Shown: positions 32,235 to 41,315 of the stretch, in pieces | How positions within the stretch are numbered: position 1 is the stretch's first letter | Layout: each line of letters starts with the position of its first letter | Assembly: GCA_020634895.1 (NCBI GenBank) | Contig: JACKAV010000008.1 | Span: 1-64,000, forward strand | Direction of reading: 5' to 3' | Source of the DNA: Anaerolineales bacterium | GTDB lineage: Bacteria > Chloroflexota > Anaerolineae > Anaerolineales > Villigracilaceae | DNA: 64,000 bases | Notes under the pieces: model-generated | The model's input: only the letters and a program-made list of their open reading frames with translations | The model's database searches: none | What the model was told of the DNA's origin: nothing | Position numbers and translations under genes: made by a program

Positions 32235-32702
32235 ATGCAATCCTCAAATTTCCCTACTATCTATTCCATCACTGAATCCGAAATAGACTTGAACGATTTG
32301 CTGGAAAAAATCACACTCACATCCACGGGGGCGGCGGCGATCTTCACCGGCATGGTGCGCGGTGTGACCAGCCGCGGCGATGCCCATGAAACAGAATATC
32401 TGGAATACGAATCTTATATTCCAATGGCGGAAGCCAAGATGAAGCAGGTCGCGGACGAGATTCGCGAGAAATGGCCCGTAGTCGAGGGCGTTGCCATCGT
32501 TCAGCGTATTGGCAAACTTTATCCCAAAACGCCGACGGTTCTTATTGCTTGTACAGCGGCTCATCGGGATACGGGTGTGTTTGAAGCTGCCCGCTACGGC
32601 ATTGACCGTCTAAAGGAAATCGTTCCTGTTTGGAAGAAGGAAGTTGGTCCCAATGGCGAGGAATGGGTCGAAGGGGATTACATTCCGAAACCGGGAGAAT
32701 AG
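32235..32702 (+). CDS. moaE: Molybdopterin synthase catalytic subunit
   Basis: 155 residues. Conserved AAIFTGMVRGVTSRGD, LEYESYIPMAEAKM, VVEGVAIVQRIGKL and AAHRDTGVFEAARYGIDRLKEIVPVWKKE with the catalytic Lys pair. Forms a heterotetramer with MoaD and converts cyclic pyranopterin phosphate to molybdopterin. Ends the Moco run. Confidence 0.95.
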   Translation: MQSSNFPTIYSITESEIDLNDLLEKITLTSTGAAAIFTGMVRGVTSRGDAHETEYLEYESYIPMAEAKMKQVADEIREKWPVVEGVAIVQRIGKLYPKTPTVLIACTAAHRDTGVFEAARYGIDRLKEIVPVWKKEVGPNGEEWVEGDYIPKPGE

Positions 32703-32705
32703 ACC

Positions 32706-33251
32706 TTGTTTTTGCATACCCAGCGTCTCTTGCTTCGAAATTTCAACGCTTCCGATCTGGAGGCGTTTTTAGCCTATCGCAACGACCCGGCTGTGGCGAG
32801 ATACCAAAGCTGGGATGTTCCGTATCCGCGCGAAAAGGGTGAGGCATTTATCGCTGAAATGAAGGACATCCACGCGCCCAAACAAGGACACTGGTTTCAA
32901 CTTGCGCTCGAATTAAAAGAGACTGGTGCGCTGATTGGAGACGCTGCGTTTTGCATCAAGGATGACGATGCCAGACAGGCGGTGATCGGTTTTTCTGTCG
33001 CTTCGGCTTACTGGCGGAAAGGCTTTGCGACCGAGGCGCTTACCGCATTGCTTGATTATCTTTTTGAAGATATTGACCTGCACCGCGCCACAGCGGATTG
33101 TGATGTGGAGAATGTCAGTTCGTGGAAGACGCTTGAAAAACTTGGTTTTCGCCGGGAGGCACATTTTGTCGAAAGCCTTTTGGTTGATAGCAAATACACC
33201 AGTGAATATTATTATGGGCTTCTTCAAAGAGAATGGCGAGGTGACAAGTGA
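32706..33251 (+). CDS. GNAT acetyltransferase, RimJ/RimL type
   Basis: 181 residues from a TTG start 3 bases after moaE. RimJ/L-like N-terminus LHTQRLLLRNFNASDLEAF, core strand and loop GFSVASAYWRKGFATEALTALLDYLF, and NVSSWKTLEKLGFRRE. It may acetylate protein N-termini or small amines. Its stop overlaps the next gene's GTG (GTGA). Confidence 0.88.
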   Translation: MFLHTQRLLLRNFNASDLEAFLAYRNDPAVARYQSWDVPYPREKGEAFIAEMKDIHAPKQGHWFQLALELKETGALIGDAAFCIKDDDARQAVIGFSVASAYWRKGFATEALTALLDYLFEDIDLHRATADCDVENVSSWKTLEKLGFRREAHFVESLLVDSKYTSEYYYGLLQREWRGDK

Positions 33252-33775
33252 TCGATATTCGCAAGGCGACAATTGACGACGCTTCGGCTATTGCGACAGT
33301 CCATGTGGCGGCTTGGCGGGAGGCGTATCCTGGTATCGTACCGGATGAATTTTTGAAGAACCTATCCGTTCAGCGAAGGACGGCACAATGGGTCAATACA
33401 TTATCCGCCAATAATAATATGTACCATCACGCTTTTGTTGCCGAGATAGACGGACAGATCGTCGGTTTTTCCAATTACGGCGAGCCGCAATTAAAAGGCA
33501 CGGAATTTGACGGGGAATTGTTCGCCATCTATATCCTGCGGGCGGCTCATAAGCAGGGCGTTGGCAGGATGTTGGTCAACGCGGCGGCGAACGGGCTGCG
33601 TGAACTGGGGCGTTCATCCATGATGGTTTGGGTGTTGAAGGATAATCATCCTGCGCGCGGATTTTACGAGAGGTTGGGAGGCGCGTATCTTTACGAAAAG
33701 CCGATCGAGATTGGCGGCGCGCAGTTGATGGAAGTCGCTTACGGGTGGCGGGATCTGAGTCTGTTTCCGGTGTAG
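33248..33775 (+). CDS. GNAT family N-acetyltransferase
   Basis: 175 residues from GTG 33248. Typical core: MIDIRKATIDDASAIATVH, VHVAAWREAYPGIVPDEFL, acetyl-CoA loop AHKQGVGRMLVNAAANGL and HPARGFYERLGGAYL. The W-R-x-x-Y-x-G-I-V-P block is found in a large uncharacterised subgroup. The substrate is unknown. It is coupled to the previous RimJ/L-like gene. Confidence 0.88.
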   Translation: MIDIRKATIDDASAIATVHVAAWREAYPGIVPDEFLKNLSVQRRTAQWVNTLSANNNMYHHAFVAEIDGQIVGFSNYGEPQLKGTEFDGELFAIYILRAAHKQGVGRMLVNAAANGLRELGRSSMMVWVLKDNHPARGFYERLGGAYLYEKPIEIGGAQLMEVAYGWRDLSLFPV

Positions 33776-33905
33776 TGTCAATTTTGAGAGGGCTGGCAGG
33801 CGGCAGGGAGGTCTGAACCGCTTTTCGTCAAGATTGTGCAAAGCGTGACGAAATCAATAGTCCCGTGTTTTTAATGTCATTCAATTTATTTATTTCGGAG
33901 GAGCA

Positions 33906-35144
33906 ATGCAGGAACGTATTGTGATTACAGGTATGGGGACTGTAAATCCGCTCGGTTTGAACGTGAAGGAATCATGGGAAAGCGCGATCTCGGGCAAGTC
34001 TGGCGTGGGTCCCATTACATTATTTGATTCGACGCCGCTGCAGGTGCATATTGCGGCTGAGGTCAAGAATTTCCGCCCAGAGGATTATATGGAGGCGCGT
34101 GAAGTTCGCCGCCGTGACCGCTTCGAGCAGCTTGCGATTGCGGCTGCAAAAGAGGCTTTGTACAGTTCTGGTTTGGAAATTACAGATTCGAATTCAGGGC
34201 GTGTTGGCGTGATCATTTCTTCTGCGATTGGCGGGCTGCATTCGCTGCAAGAGGCGACCCTTACCAATTACAAAGAGGGACCGCGCAAGGTGAGCCCGTT
34301 TCTGATTCCCATGTTGATGGCGAATGGCGGTTCCGGGATGGCTGCGATCGAGTTTGGGATCAAAGGTCCGTGCTTTTCGGTGGCGTCAGCTTGCGCTTCA
34401 GGCGCAGATGGAATTGGTACTGCTCTGATGATGCTTCGCACAGGGATGATCGATGCGGCGTTGACGGGCGCTTCAGAAGCGACCATCACCTCCACAGGAG
34501 TTGCCGCGTTCGACCGTGTCGGCGCCATGTCGCGCCGGAATGACGATTATTCGATGACGCCGCAACCTTTCGACAAGAACCGTGATGGTCTGGTGATGGG
34601 TGAAGGCGCGGCGGTTTTGGTGCTCGAGCGCGAGTCGGATGCGAAGAAACGCGGCGCGGTCATTCTCGCCGAGTTGGCAGGCTACGGCGCGACAGCGGAT
34701 GCTTTCCATGTGACAGCTCCGCACGAGAACGGCGAGGGCGGAGCGGCAGCAATGCGCATGGCGCTGGCTTCCGCCGAAGCGAACGCGGATGAGCTTGGTT
34801 ATATCAATGCACATGGAACCAGCACGCCGCTAAACGATCAAGCCGAAACGCGCGCGATCAAAGCCGCTTTGGGTGATCTTGCGTATAAGATTCCGGTTTC
34901 CTCCACCAAGTCCATGACTGGTCATATGATGGGTGCGACGGGCGCGTTGGAAGTTATCTTCTGCGTGAACGCGATCCGCGAGGGAATTCTGCCTCCAACC
35001 ATTCATTACGAAACCCCCGACCCCGAGTGCGATTTGGATTACATCCCGAACAAGGCGCGCGAAGCCAAAATATCCCTTACACTCAGTAACGCCTTCGGTT
35101 TTGGCGGTCACAATGCTGTTTTGGCAGTCCGAAAATATTCCTGA
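33906..35144 (+). CDS. fabF: 3-oxoacyl-[acyl-carrier-protein] synthase II
   Basis: 412 residues, RBS ggagga. KAS signatures: ITGMGTVNPLGLN at the N-terminus, active-site Cys163 in FSVASACASGADG, His in INAHGTSTPLND (~300) and in KSMTGHMMGATG (~340), and LSNAFGFGGHNA at the end. It elongates acyl-ACP with malonyl-ACP in fatty acid synthesis. It stands alone without other fab genes. Confidence 0.95.
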   Translation: MQERIVITGMGTVNPLGLNVKESWESAISGKSGVGPITLFDSTPLQVHIAAEVKNFRPEDYMEAREVRRRDRFEQLAIAAAKEALYSSGLEITDSNSGRVGVIISSAIGGLHSLQEATLTNYKEGPRKVSPFLIPMLMANGGSGMAAIEFGIKGPCFSVASACASGADGIGTALMMLRTGMIDAALTGASEATITSTGVAAFDRVGAMSRRNDDYSMTPQPFDKNRDGLVMGEGAAVLVLERESDAKKRGAVILAELAGYGATADAFHVTAPHENGEGGAAAMRMALASAEANADELGYINAHGTSTPLNDQAETRAIKAALGDLAYKIPVSSTKSMTGHMMGATGALEVIFCVNAIREGILPPTIHYETPDPECDLDYIPNKAREAKISLTLSNAFGFGGHNAVLAVRKYS

Positions 35145-35150
35145 TTTTGC

Positions 35151-35179
35151 TTGTGAAACGAGAATATCCGTGCTATAAT
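35151..35179 (+). promoter_or_regulatory. rplS promoter
   Basis: TTGTGA (35151-35156), 17-base spacer, TATAAT (35174-35179), 50 bases before the rplS ATG. It begins just after the fabF stop. Confidence 0.75.
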
Positions 35180-35229
35180 CCGCCCTCGCGTATATTGGAA
35201 ACCTAATCACAAAGTAAGGAAGAACGGAA

Positions 35230-35577
35230 ATGGCAGACCTGATCAAAGCCGTAGAGGCAAAAGACAACGAGAATATCCCCCAGCTGGCTGCTGGCGATAC
35301 CGTGAGTGTTCACGTCAAGATCAAGGAAGGTGAACGCGAGCGTATCCAGGAGTTCAAAGGCTTGGTAATCCGCCTGCGAAACAGCGGCAACAACGCTTCG
35401 GTGACCGTCCGCCGCATGGCGTCGAATGGTATCGGCGTGGAGCGCACCTTCCTGCTCCGCTCACCGCGTGTAGACAAGATCGTGGTGGAACGCCACGGCA
35501 AGGTCCGCCGCGCCCAGCTTTATTACATGCGTTCCCGCACCGGTAAGAGCGCACGTATCAAGGAAAAGTTCTCCTAA
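35230..35577 (+). CDS. rplS: Large ribosomal subunit protein bL19
   Basis: 115 residues, the usual length. LAAGDTVSVHVKIKEGERERIQ, FKGLVIRLRNSGNNASVTVRRM and the closing VERHGKVRRAQLYYMRSR are diagnostic for bL19, which sits at the 30S-50S interface. Strong promoter, RBS aagga and a good terminator make it a single-gene unit; rimM and trmD, its usual partners, are absent. Confidence 0.96.
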   Translation: MADLIKAVEAKDNENIPQLAAGDTVSVHVKIKEGERERIQEFKGLVIRLRNSGNNASVTVRRMASNGIGVERTFLLRSPRVDKIVVERHGKVRRAQLYYMRSRTGKSARIKEKFS

Positions 35578-35587
35578 TCTGTTAGCT

Positions 35588-35621
35588 AAAGACCCCGACA
35601 TGACAATGTCGGGGTCTTTTT
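35588..35621 (+). terminator. rplS terminator
   Basis: aaagaccccgacat and atgtcggggtcttt form a perfect 14-bp stem with loop GACA, followed by a short T-run. Confidence 0.92.
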
Positions 35622-35672
35622 GTTTGTGTTAAAAGTGGTATCCTTAGGCGCGAAAATTTTCTGGAGGTTTTC

Positions 35673-36383
35673 ATGGCGAAACCCTTGATCGGTATCACAA
35701 CCTACAGCACCAAAAGTCCCTTCGGACGAGATATTACTGCAGTGCAGCATACCTACATCCACGCTGTTGTGCAAGGCGGCGGCGTTCCAGTCCTTATCCC
35801 TGCCATTCTCGATGAGGATGTACGCAACGAGTTATATTCGAATTTGCAGGGCGTTCTTTTCTCGGGCGGCGGCGATATTTCCCTCAAATATTTTCAAGGC
35901 GAAGATCATCCGAAGATCCATGAAGTGGATGAACTTCGCGATGTCACGGAGCTTTCACTTATCAAGCGATCCATTGATGATAAAAAGCCTCTCCTTGCCA
36001 TTTGTCGTGGAATTCAGGTGATGAATGTTGCTTTGGGCGGCACCCTTTTCACACACATCCCTGACCAGTTCAATACCACGCTTGAACACAGCCAGAAGGA
36101 ATTTCCAACGATCGCACACCCTGTCAACATTGATGAAACATCCCGACTGGCGGAAATTTTCGGCGAGACGTTATTGCAGGTGAACAGTCTTCATCATCAG
36201 GGACTTAAAGACGTCGCCTCATCCTTAAGAGTGGTTGGTCATGCTCCAGACGGTATGATCGAAGCTGTGGAATTGCCCGACCATCCCTACGCGATGGGTG
36301 TTCAATGGCATCCCGAATGGCTGACAGATCAGCTTGTCATGAGAAACCTGTTCAAATCCTTTGTGGATGCATCGAAGAAATAA
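35673..36383 (+). CDS. Gamma-glutamyl-gamma-aminobutyrate hydrolase family (peptidase C26)
   Basis: 236 residues of the class-I glutamine amidotransferase fold: KPLIGITTYSTKSPFG, GVLFSGGGDISLKYF, nucleophile Cys in LLAICRGIQVMNVALGG, and MGVQWHPEW with the His/Glu. PuuD-like enzymes hydrolyse gamma-glutamyl-GABA in putrescine breakdown. A link with the polyamine transporter 14 kb away is possible but unproved. RBS tggagg. Confidence 0.9.
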   Translation: MAKPLIGITTYSTKSPFGRDITAVQHTYIHAVVQGGGVPVLIPAILDEDVRNELYSNLQGVLFSGGGDISLKYFQGEDHPKIHEVDELRDVTELSLIKRSIDDKKPLLAICRGIQVMNVALGGTLFTHIPDQFNTTLEHSQKEFPTIAHPVNIDETSRLAEIFGETLLQVNSLHHQGLKDVASSLRVVGHAPDGMIEAVELPDHPYAMGVQWHPEWLTDQLVMRNLFKSFVDASKK

Positions 36384-36392
36384 AGAAGGGAT

Positions 36393-36842
36393 ATGAATCT
36401 CCGTCAGCGTTTGAAGGAACGATTTGTGAATTTGTATCCGCCAATGCTTGGTGCGGGAATCCGCTCGCGTAAAGTGGATGAGCGGACAGTTGATGTCCAG
36501 ATGAAATTGACCGCATTCAATCGGAACCTCGTCGGCGTCCATTTTGGCGGATCTTTGTATTCGATGTGTGACCCGTGGTTCATGTTGATTCTGATGCGTC
36601 AACTTGGCAGGGATTACATCGTATGGGACAAAGCCGCCAGCATCCAATTTAAGAAGCCGGGACGGGGTCGTGTATCCGCGCGTTTTCATATTTCACCGGA
36701 ACGAGTGGAAGAGATCCGGCGCGATGTTGATACGCAGGGCAAGATCGAATCTGTCTTTCAAGTAGATGTTTTGAGCGACATGGGTGAAGTTGTAGCCAGC
36801 GTTGAAAAATTGTTATACGTGCGCAAAAAGAATCCGGACTAA
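36393..36842 (+). CDS. DUF4442 hotdog-fold thioesterase-like protein
   Basis: 149 residues. LYPPMLGAGIRSRKVDERT, NRNLVGVHFGGSLYSMCDPWFML and DYIVWDKAASIQFKKPGRG fit DUF4442, a hotdog-fold family related to acyl-CoA thioesterases. The catalytic residues are not established. It lies between the C26 hydrolase and murI with 9-base gaps. Confidence 0.85.
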   Translation: MNLRQRLKERFVNLYPPMLGAGIRSRKVDERTVDVQMKLTAFNRNLVGVHFGGSLYSMCDPWFMLILMRQLGRDYIVWDKAASIQFKKPGRGRVSARFHISPERVEEIRRDVDTQGKIESVFQVDVLSDMGEVVASVEKLLYVRKKNPD

Positions 36843-36851
36843 TCACTTAAT

Positions 36852-37664
36852 ATGAATATTGATCCCATTGGCATTTTCGACTCAGGTGTTGGCGGACTAT
36901 CCGTTTTGCGGGAAATCCGTTCGTTAATGCCCGGCGAGAATATCGTCTACTTCGGCGATCAGGGGCATGTCCCGTACGGTCCGCGCCCGATGAAGCAGAT
37001 ACAGGATTTTTCCGAGGGGATTACACGTTTTCTGCTGGCGCGGAATGCCAAAATCATCGTTGTAGCATGTAATACGGCTTCGGCGGCTGCGTTGAAGTAT
37101 TTGCGCGAGACTTTTCCTGATGTGCAGTTCGTGGGCATGGAACCGGCCGTCAAACCGGCGGCGGAGAAAACCCAAACGGGCAAGGTCGGCGTGCTGGCAA
37201 CCCCTGCGACGTTTCAGGGAGCCTTGTATGCCTCTGTAGTGGAACGTTTCGCGAACGGTGTGGAGTTATTTCAAAATACCTGCAATGGACTTGTCCAGCA
37301 GATTGAGCGTGGAAATCTGACGGGGGATGAAACGCGTACGATTTTGGAAGAGGCGCTGCACCCTATGCTGGAGAATAATATTGATACGGTCGTGTTGGGA
37401 TGCACCCATTATCCGTTCGTGATTCCATTGATCGAGAAGATAGTTGGAGAAAATGTTCGGGTGATCGATCCCGCTCCCGCAGTGGCAAGACAGGTCAAAC
37501 GTCTGCTTGAGGCGGGAGGAGGTGTCAACCAAACTGCGGGCGATGTTCGCTTCGTCACATCGGGCGGAGTTAAAGAATTTAAGTCAAATTTGAAGGTGTT
37601 ATTGGGAATTAACGGGGAAGTTGAGTTTGCTGGGTGGAAGAATGATCGCGAGATAGCGGCTTGA
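36852..37664 (+). CDS. murI: Glutamate racemase
   Basis: 270 residues. IGIFDSGVGGLSVLREI, YFGDQGHVPYGPRP, catalytic Cys in VVACNTASAAAL and second Cys in VLGCTHYPFVIPLI. It makes D-glutamate for peptidoglycan. Its 3' end overlaps the convergent F420-type gene by 56 bases. Confidence 0.95.
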   Translation: MNIDPIGIFDSGVGGLSVLREIRSLMPGENIVYFGDQGHVPYGPRPMKQIQDFSEGITRFLLARNAKIIVVACNTASAAALKYLRETFPDVQFVGMEPAVKPAAEKTQTGKVGVLATPATFQGALYASVVERFANGVELFQNTCNGLVQQIERGNLTGDETRTILEEALHPMLENNIDTVVLGCTHYPFVIPLIEKIVGENVRVIDPAPAVARQVKRLLEAGGGVNQTAGDVRFVTSGGVKEFKSNLKVLLGINGEVEFAGWKNDREIAA

Positions 37665-38121
37665 CAGCCAACAGCGTGAGGTTTTTGCCGAGATCGCGCA
37701 GTTCGTTTTCGTCTTTGAATTTCATCCCGACCATTGCCATAACCGAGCGGGTATAAGCAGGTTTGCGCCGAAAGAACTGAACCAACATTTCGCCCGTGTC
37801 ACCTTCGGTAAGTTCCTCTGCGTTTGCCTGAAACTTCCGTCTGCCGACTTGTGCGTCAAAAGTTGGGTTGGCTTTTATATTCTTGAACCAATCTGCGCGT
37901 GAGCCGTAGGCGGCTTCTATGTAGTACGTGTCATTTGCCTGGTCGTAATCCATGACGTCCACAAGAGTTTTACGGCGTTTGCCGGACTTTCTGCCCGTTG
38001 TGACGAGCAACATCCACTGCGCGCCGATGAGTCGTTCCCAGCCCCCAAGACCTAATTTATGCATGAATAACGGAACTTTGAAGAAAAACTTTAACAAGGT
38101 GTTTGGACGTTTTTCGAACAT
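37609..38121 (-). CDS. Nitroreductase/deazaflavin-dependent (F420) oxidoreductase
   Basis: 170 residues of the split-barrel Ddn-like family: LLVTTGRKSGKRRKTLVDVM (cofactor phosphate site), YIEAAYGSRADWFKNIKANP, and DAQVGRRKFQANAEEL. Such enzymes use F420H2 or FMN for hydride transfer; F420 use would fit a Chloroflexota host. The substrate is unknown. Convergent and overlapping with murI. Confidence 0.88.
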   Translation of the reverse strand: MFEKRPNTLLKFFFKVPLFMHKLGLGGWERLIGAQWMLLVTTGRKSGKRRKTLVDVMDYDQANDTYYIEAAYGSRADWFKNIKANPTFDAQVGRRKFQANAEELTEGDTGEMLVQFFRRKPAYTRSVMAMVGMKFKDENELRDLGKNLTLLAVKPLSRDHSSTQQTQLPR

Positions 38122-38150
38122 GGTGTTTTCTCGTTGTGTTGAAGTTAATT

Positions 38151-38630
38151 TTATTCCTTTGTAATATATTTCGAGAAATTATCCAATATTTCCCTATTCT
38201 GGTCTTCTTGGAGGTAAAGGGTCTTTCGGTCGAAGATAATGGTGTGACCGCCGTCGTAAGGTAAAAAGTGGCGTTCCCTAAACTGGAGGATCTCGTTTTG
38301 TATAAAAGAATTTCCGTAGAAATCTGTGAAAGATTTTAACACCTTGTACTTCGCACCCGGTATTAGCCCGTAGACGGTTCCTTCTGAGCCGGGTCTTGGC
38401 TGCATCGGTTTGATGTTTACCACCCTTTGATTTTCATCTCGCCAGCGCATCAAGCGGATCAATGCCCACGTCAACGAAATGAAGAAGATTCCGAAAAGGA
38501 TGATGATCGCTGTCCATGCGCCTGTTTCGGAAAGGTGACGTTTATATATCCAAGATCCAAGAATGATCGAGAATATGCCAATCAGGCACAATATGAGGAT
38601 TGCGAGGATTTCCCTGCCCGTGCGTTTCAT
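38151..38630 (-). CDS. Two-helix membrane protein with DUF3601-like C-terminus
   Basis: 159 residues: two N-terminal helices (ILAILILCLIGIFSIILGSW, AIIILFGIFFISLTWALI) and a cytoplasmic domain AKYKVLKSFTDFYGNSF ... ERHFLPYDGGHTIIF, which resembles DUF3601. Function unknown. It lies between the F420-type and CYTH genes on the same strand. Confidence 0.65.
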   Translation of the reverse strand: MKRTGREILAILILCLIGIFSIILGSWIYKRHLSETGAWTAIIILFGIFFISLTWALIRLMRWRDENQRVVNIKPMQPRPGSEGTVYGLIPGAKYKVLKSFTDFYGNSFIQNEILQFRERHFLPYDGGHTIIFDRKTLYLQEDQNREILDNFSKYITKE

Positions 38631-38639
38631 ATAGTGGAA

Positions 38640-39254
38640 TTATTCCCTGTCCGCGAATGTGATGCCCATATCTTCGCCGCTCACTTGGACTGATCTTAAT
38701 GCATCAAAACTAAGCTGACCCGGTTCAAGTCGGTATTTTTCAGTGATCTTTTCAAAAAGGGCGAGGTAACCTGCTTTTACAGATGTATCCCAATCCAAGC
38801 CAAGCAGTTCCGCATTCTTTCGCAGGGTGGTGACATCTTCCCCCTCGATTTCTACAAAATTTCCGAAGGGTAGTTCATCGAGCATCACATGGGCGCCATT
38901 CAGATCGTATGTAGTACGAAATTTTTCATAGAATGCAACCGTACGGAATCCCAGCGCGTGCAGAAATTCCTTCGCGGTGTCGAAATCGCTTACAGTAAAT
39001 TCAAGTTCCTGTCGACGTAGAATGCCCTCTTGATTTTCCTGGCTGGGACCTTTGAATGTGAATTTGGCTTCGGTGTCTTTTCGCAGGCGCAGCACTTTTA
39101 ATTCGCGGCGCAGGTCGTCATTCGAGTTATCGAATCTCAAATTTGCTTCATGAACACGCGGCTGAATCAAATGCGCCTTCAAATCGCGAAGGCGCATTTC
39201 AATGCGTTTTAGGTCTCGTACAAAAAACTTAACTTCGGTCTCCTGCCCGTTCAT
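38640..39254 (-). CDS. CYTH-domain protein (class IV adenylate cyclase/thiamine triphosphatase fold)
   Basis: 204 residues. ETEVKFFV at the start is the E-x-E-x-K motif of the CYTH triphosphate tunnel, followed by VLRLRKDTEAKFTFKGP, RRQELEFTV and HVMLDELPFGNFVEIEG. The family hydrolyses organic or inorganic triphosphates or cyclises ATP. It ends the minus-strand carboxylase train; there is one base between its ATG and the BCCP stop. Confidence 0.88.
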   Translation of the reverse strand: MNGQETEVKFFVRDLKRIEMRLRDLKAHLIQPRVHEANLRFDNSNDDLRRELKVLRLRKDTEAKFTFKGPSQENQEGILRRQELEFTVSDFDTAKEFLHALGFRTVAFYEKFRTTYDLNGAHVMLDELPFGNFVEIEGEDVTTLRKNAELLGLDWDTSVKAGYLALFEKITEKYRLEPGQLSFDALRSVQVSGEDMGITFADRE

Positions 39255-39255
39255 G

Positions 39256-39753
39256 CTATTGCACGCTCAACAAAGTTTGTTTTTGCTCCACACTTTCACC
39301 CGCCTTCACGCGGATGCGATCCACTTTGCCGTCGCGCGGCGCTTTCAATTCATTCTGCATTTTCATGGATTCGAGGATGACCAGCACTTCGCCCTTCTTG
39401 ACTTCCTGACCTTCTTCCACAGGAATCGCCACAACGAGCCCGGGCATTGGCGCTTTGAGATGGAATTCGCCTCCTTCCGCAACGCCCCCGCCTGCCGCGG
39501 CTTTCAGACGCTTTTCCCTTTCATCCTCAACCTGTACCTGATAAAGATGCCCGCGTAGAAGAACCTGCCAGTCTTCGTCGCCTTGATAGACGTAGGACTC
39601 GAACGATCTTCCATCAAGGATCAGCGAAAAGACGGGCTGCCCGCTGACCCATTCGAAGTCAACTGCTACAAGCCGGTCTCCCACACGGACATGGTGGTCG
39701 TCCACCACCTCAATCTCGAATTCCTTGCCTTCTATTGTTGTCACATACTTCAT
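39256..39753 (-). CDS. Biotin carboxyl carrier protein of acyl-CoA carboxylase
   Basis: 165 residues from ATG 39753 (RBS gaggt, 7-base spacing). The C-terminal biotinyl domain has the biotin site VILESMKMQNELKAPRDG; before it is a Gly/Ala-rich hinge (LKAAAGGGVAEGG). The N-terminal ~90 residues are a beta-rich BT-like domain. It carries CO2-biotin between the carboxylase and transferase subunits encoded upstream. Confidence 0.92.
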   Translation of the reverse strand: MKYVTTIEGKEFEIEVVDDHHVRVGDRLVAVDFEWVSGQPVFSLILDGRSFESYVYQGDEDWQVLLRGHLYQVQVEDEREKRLKAAAGGGVAEGGEFHLKAPMPGLVVAIPVEEGQEVKKGEVLVILESMKMQNELKAPRDGKVDRIRVKAGESVEQKQTLLSVQ

Positions 39754-39792
39754 GTGCATACCTCAATCTAAATCGTCAACCCAAAAATAAAA

Positions 39793-41301
39793 CTATCGGT
39801 GCATTCTTTCCCAGCGCCCGACCCACTTCCAGTTGCTGGCATCGCGTTCGTTCTTGCGGACGATCTGCGCGGAAAGTTCAGTCTGTTTGTGCGCAACGAG
39901 TGTGGCAAGAATGGCGGCGATCTCCGCTTCTTTATCGGTTAGTTCGGAAGCGGCTTCCATCGAGAATCGTTCCTCGACGAAGCGTGTGTCGAATTGTCCG
40001 CCCATGAAGCGGTGTGAATCCATCAGCGTTTGATGGAAGGGAATGTTGGTACGCACACCGACGATCTTGTACTCTTCCAGTGCGCGTCTCATACGCAGGA
40101 TGGCTTGCGCGCGCGTCTCACCCCAAACGATCAACTTTGCGATCATTGGGTCGTAATAAGGCGTGATCTCGAAGCCGGGGTAGACGCCTGTGTCCACGCG
40201 AACGCCGGGTCCGGTGGGGATGATGCTGTGTGTGATTCTGCCTGTTGACGGAATAAAGTTGTTGAACGGGTCTTCTGCATTTACGCGGCACTCGATGGCG
40301 TGACCGTTAAACTGCACTTGTTCCTGTGTGTAACTCAACTGACGTCCGCGGGCGATGCGCAACTGTTCGGCAACGATGTCGATGCCGGTGACAAGTTCCG
40401 TTACGGGATGCTCCACTTGCAGACGGGTATTCATTTCAAGGAAGTAGAAATTACGGTCTTTGTCCACCAAAAATTCGATGGTACCCGCATTGATGTAATC
40501 CACTGCCTGTGCAGCTTTGACGGCGACACTTCCCATTTTTTGGCGCAATTCGTCGTCAAGAAATGGAGAGGGTGATTCTTCGACCAATTTTTGATGGCGG
40601 CGCTGAATGGAACATTCGCGTTCACCGAGGTGGATAACATTTCCGTGCGAATCTGCGATGATCTGGAATTCGATGTGGCGCGCGCCTTCGACCAATTTTT
40701 CTAGATAGACATTCCCATCACCGAAAGCGGATTCTGCCTCACGCCTCGCGGACTCGAGCAGGGCTGGCATTTCTTCCAGGCTTGAGACTTCTCTCATGCC
40801 TTTTCCGCCGCCGCCAGCCGTCGCCTTGATAAGAAGCGGAAAGCCGATCTTCGGCGCGATCCGCAGCAGGTCGTCATCGGTCATGTTGCCCACATCTTCG
40901 GTGCCGGGCACGACGGGAACTCCAGCCTTGATGACAGTTGCGCGCGCTTCGGCTTTGTCGCCCATCGCCGCAATCGAAGAAGGTTTGGGTCCGATGAAGG
41001 CGATCTTATGATTTGCGCATTCTTCGGCAAAATCATCGCGCTCTGCCAAAAAACCATAGCCGGGATGAATGGCATCGGCACCGGCTTTTTTGGCGATGTC
41101 TATAATCTTGTCTGCGCGCAGATAGGATTCGCGGGACGGCGCGGGACCAAGCAGGTACGCCTCATCGGCGTAGCGGACATGGAGTGCGTTTCGATCTGCC
41201 TCCGAAAACACAGCGACGGTTTCAAGTCCCAGTTCGCGGCACGCGCGAATAATGCGGACAGCGATTTCGCCGCGGTTTGCAACCAATACTTTTTTAAACA
41301 T
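39793..41301 (-). CDS. accC: Biotin carboxylase subunit of acyl-CoA carboxylase
   Basis: 502 residues. MFKKVLVANRGEIAVRIIRA, GYGFLAERDDFAEECA, ATP-grasp loop KATAGGGGKGMREV, ERECSIQRRHQKLVEESPSP and FLEMNTRLQVEHPVTE. It carboxylates biotin with ATP and bicarbonate. With the BCCP and the carboxyltransferase (15 bases upstream) it forms a three-part acyl-CoA carboxylase. Confidence 0.95.
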   Translation of the reverse strand: MFKKVLVANRGEIAVRIIRACRELGLETVAVFSEADRNALHVRYADEAYLLGPAPSRESYLRADKIIDIAKKAGADAIHPGYGFLAERDDFAEECANHKIAFIGPKPSSIAAMGDKAEARATVIKAGVPVVPGTEDVGNMTDDDLLRIAPKIGFPLLIKATAGGGGKGMREVSSLEEMPALLESARREAESAFGDGNVYLEKLVEGARHIEFQIIADSHGNVIHLGERECSIQRRHQKLVEESPSPFLDDELRQKMGSVAVKAAQAVDYINAGTIEFLVDKDRNFYFLEMNTRLQVEHPVTELVTGIDIVAEQLRIARGRQLSYTQEQVQFNGHAIECRVNAEDPFNNFIPSTGRITHSIIPTGPGVRVDTGVYPGFEITPYYDPMIAKLIVWGETRAQAILRMRRALEEYKIVGVRTNIPFHQTLMDSHRFMGGQFDTRFVEERFSMEAASELTDKEAEIAAILATLVAHKQTELSAQIVRKNERDASNWKWVGRWERMHR

Positions 41302-41315
41302 ATTCTCTCCTTGCC

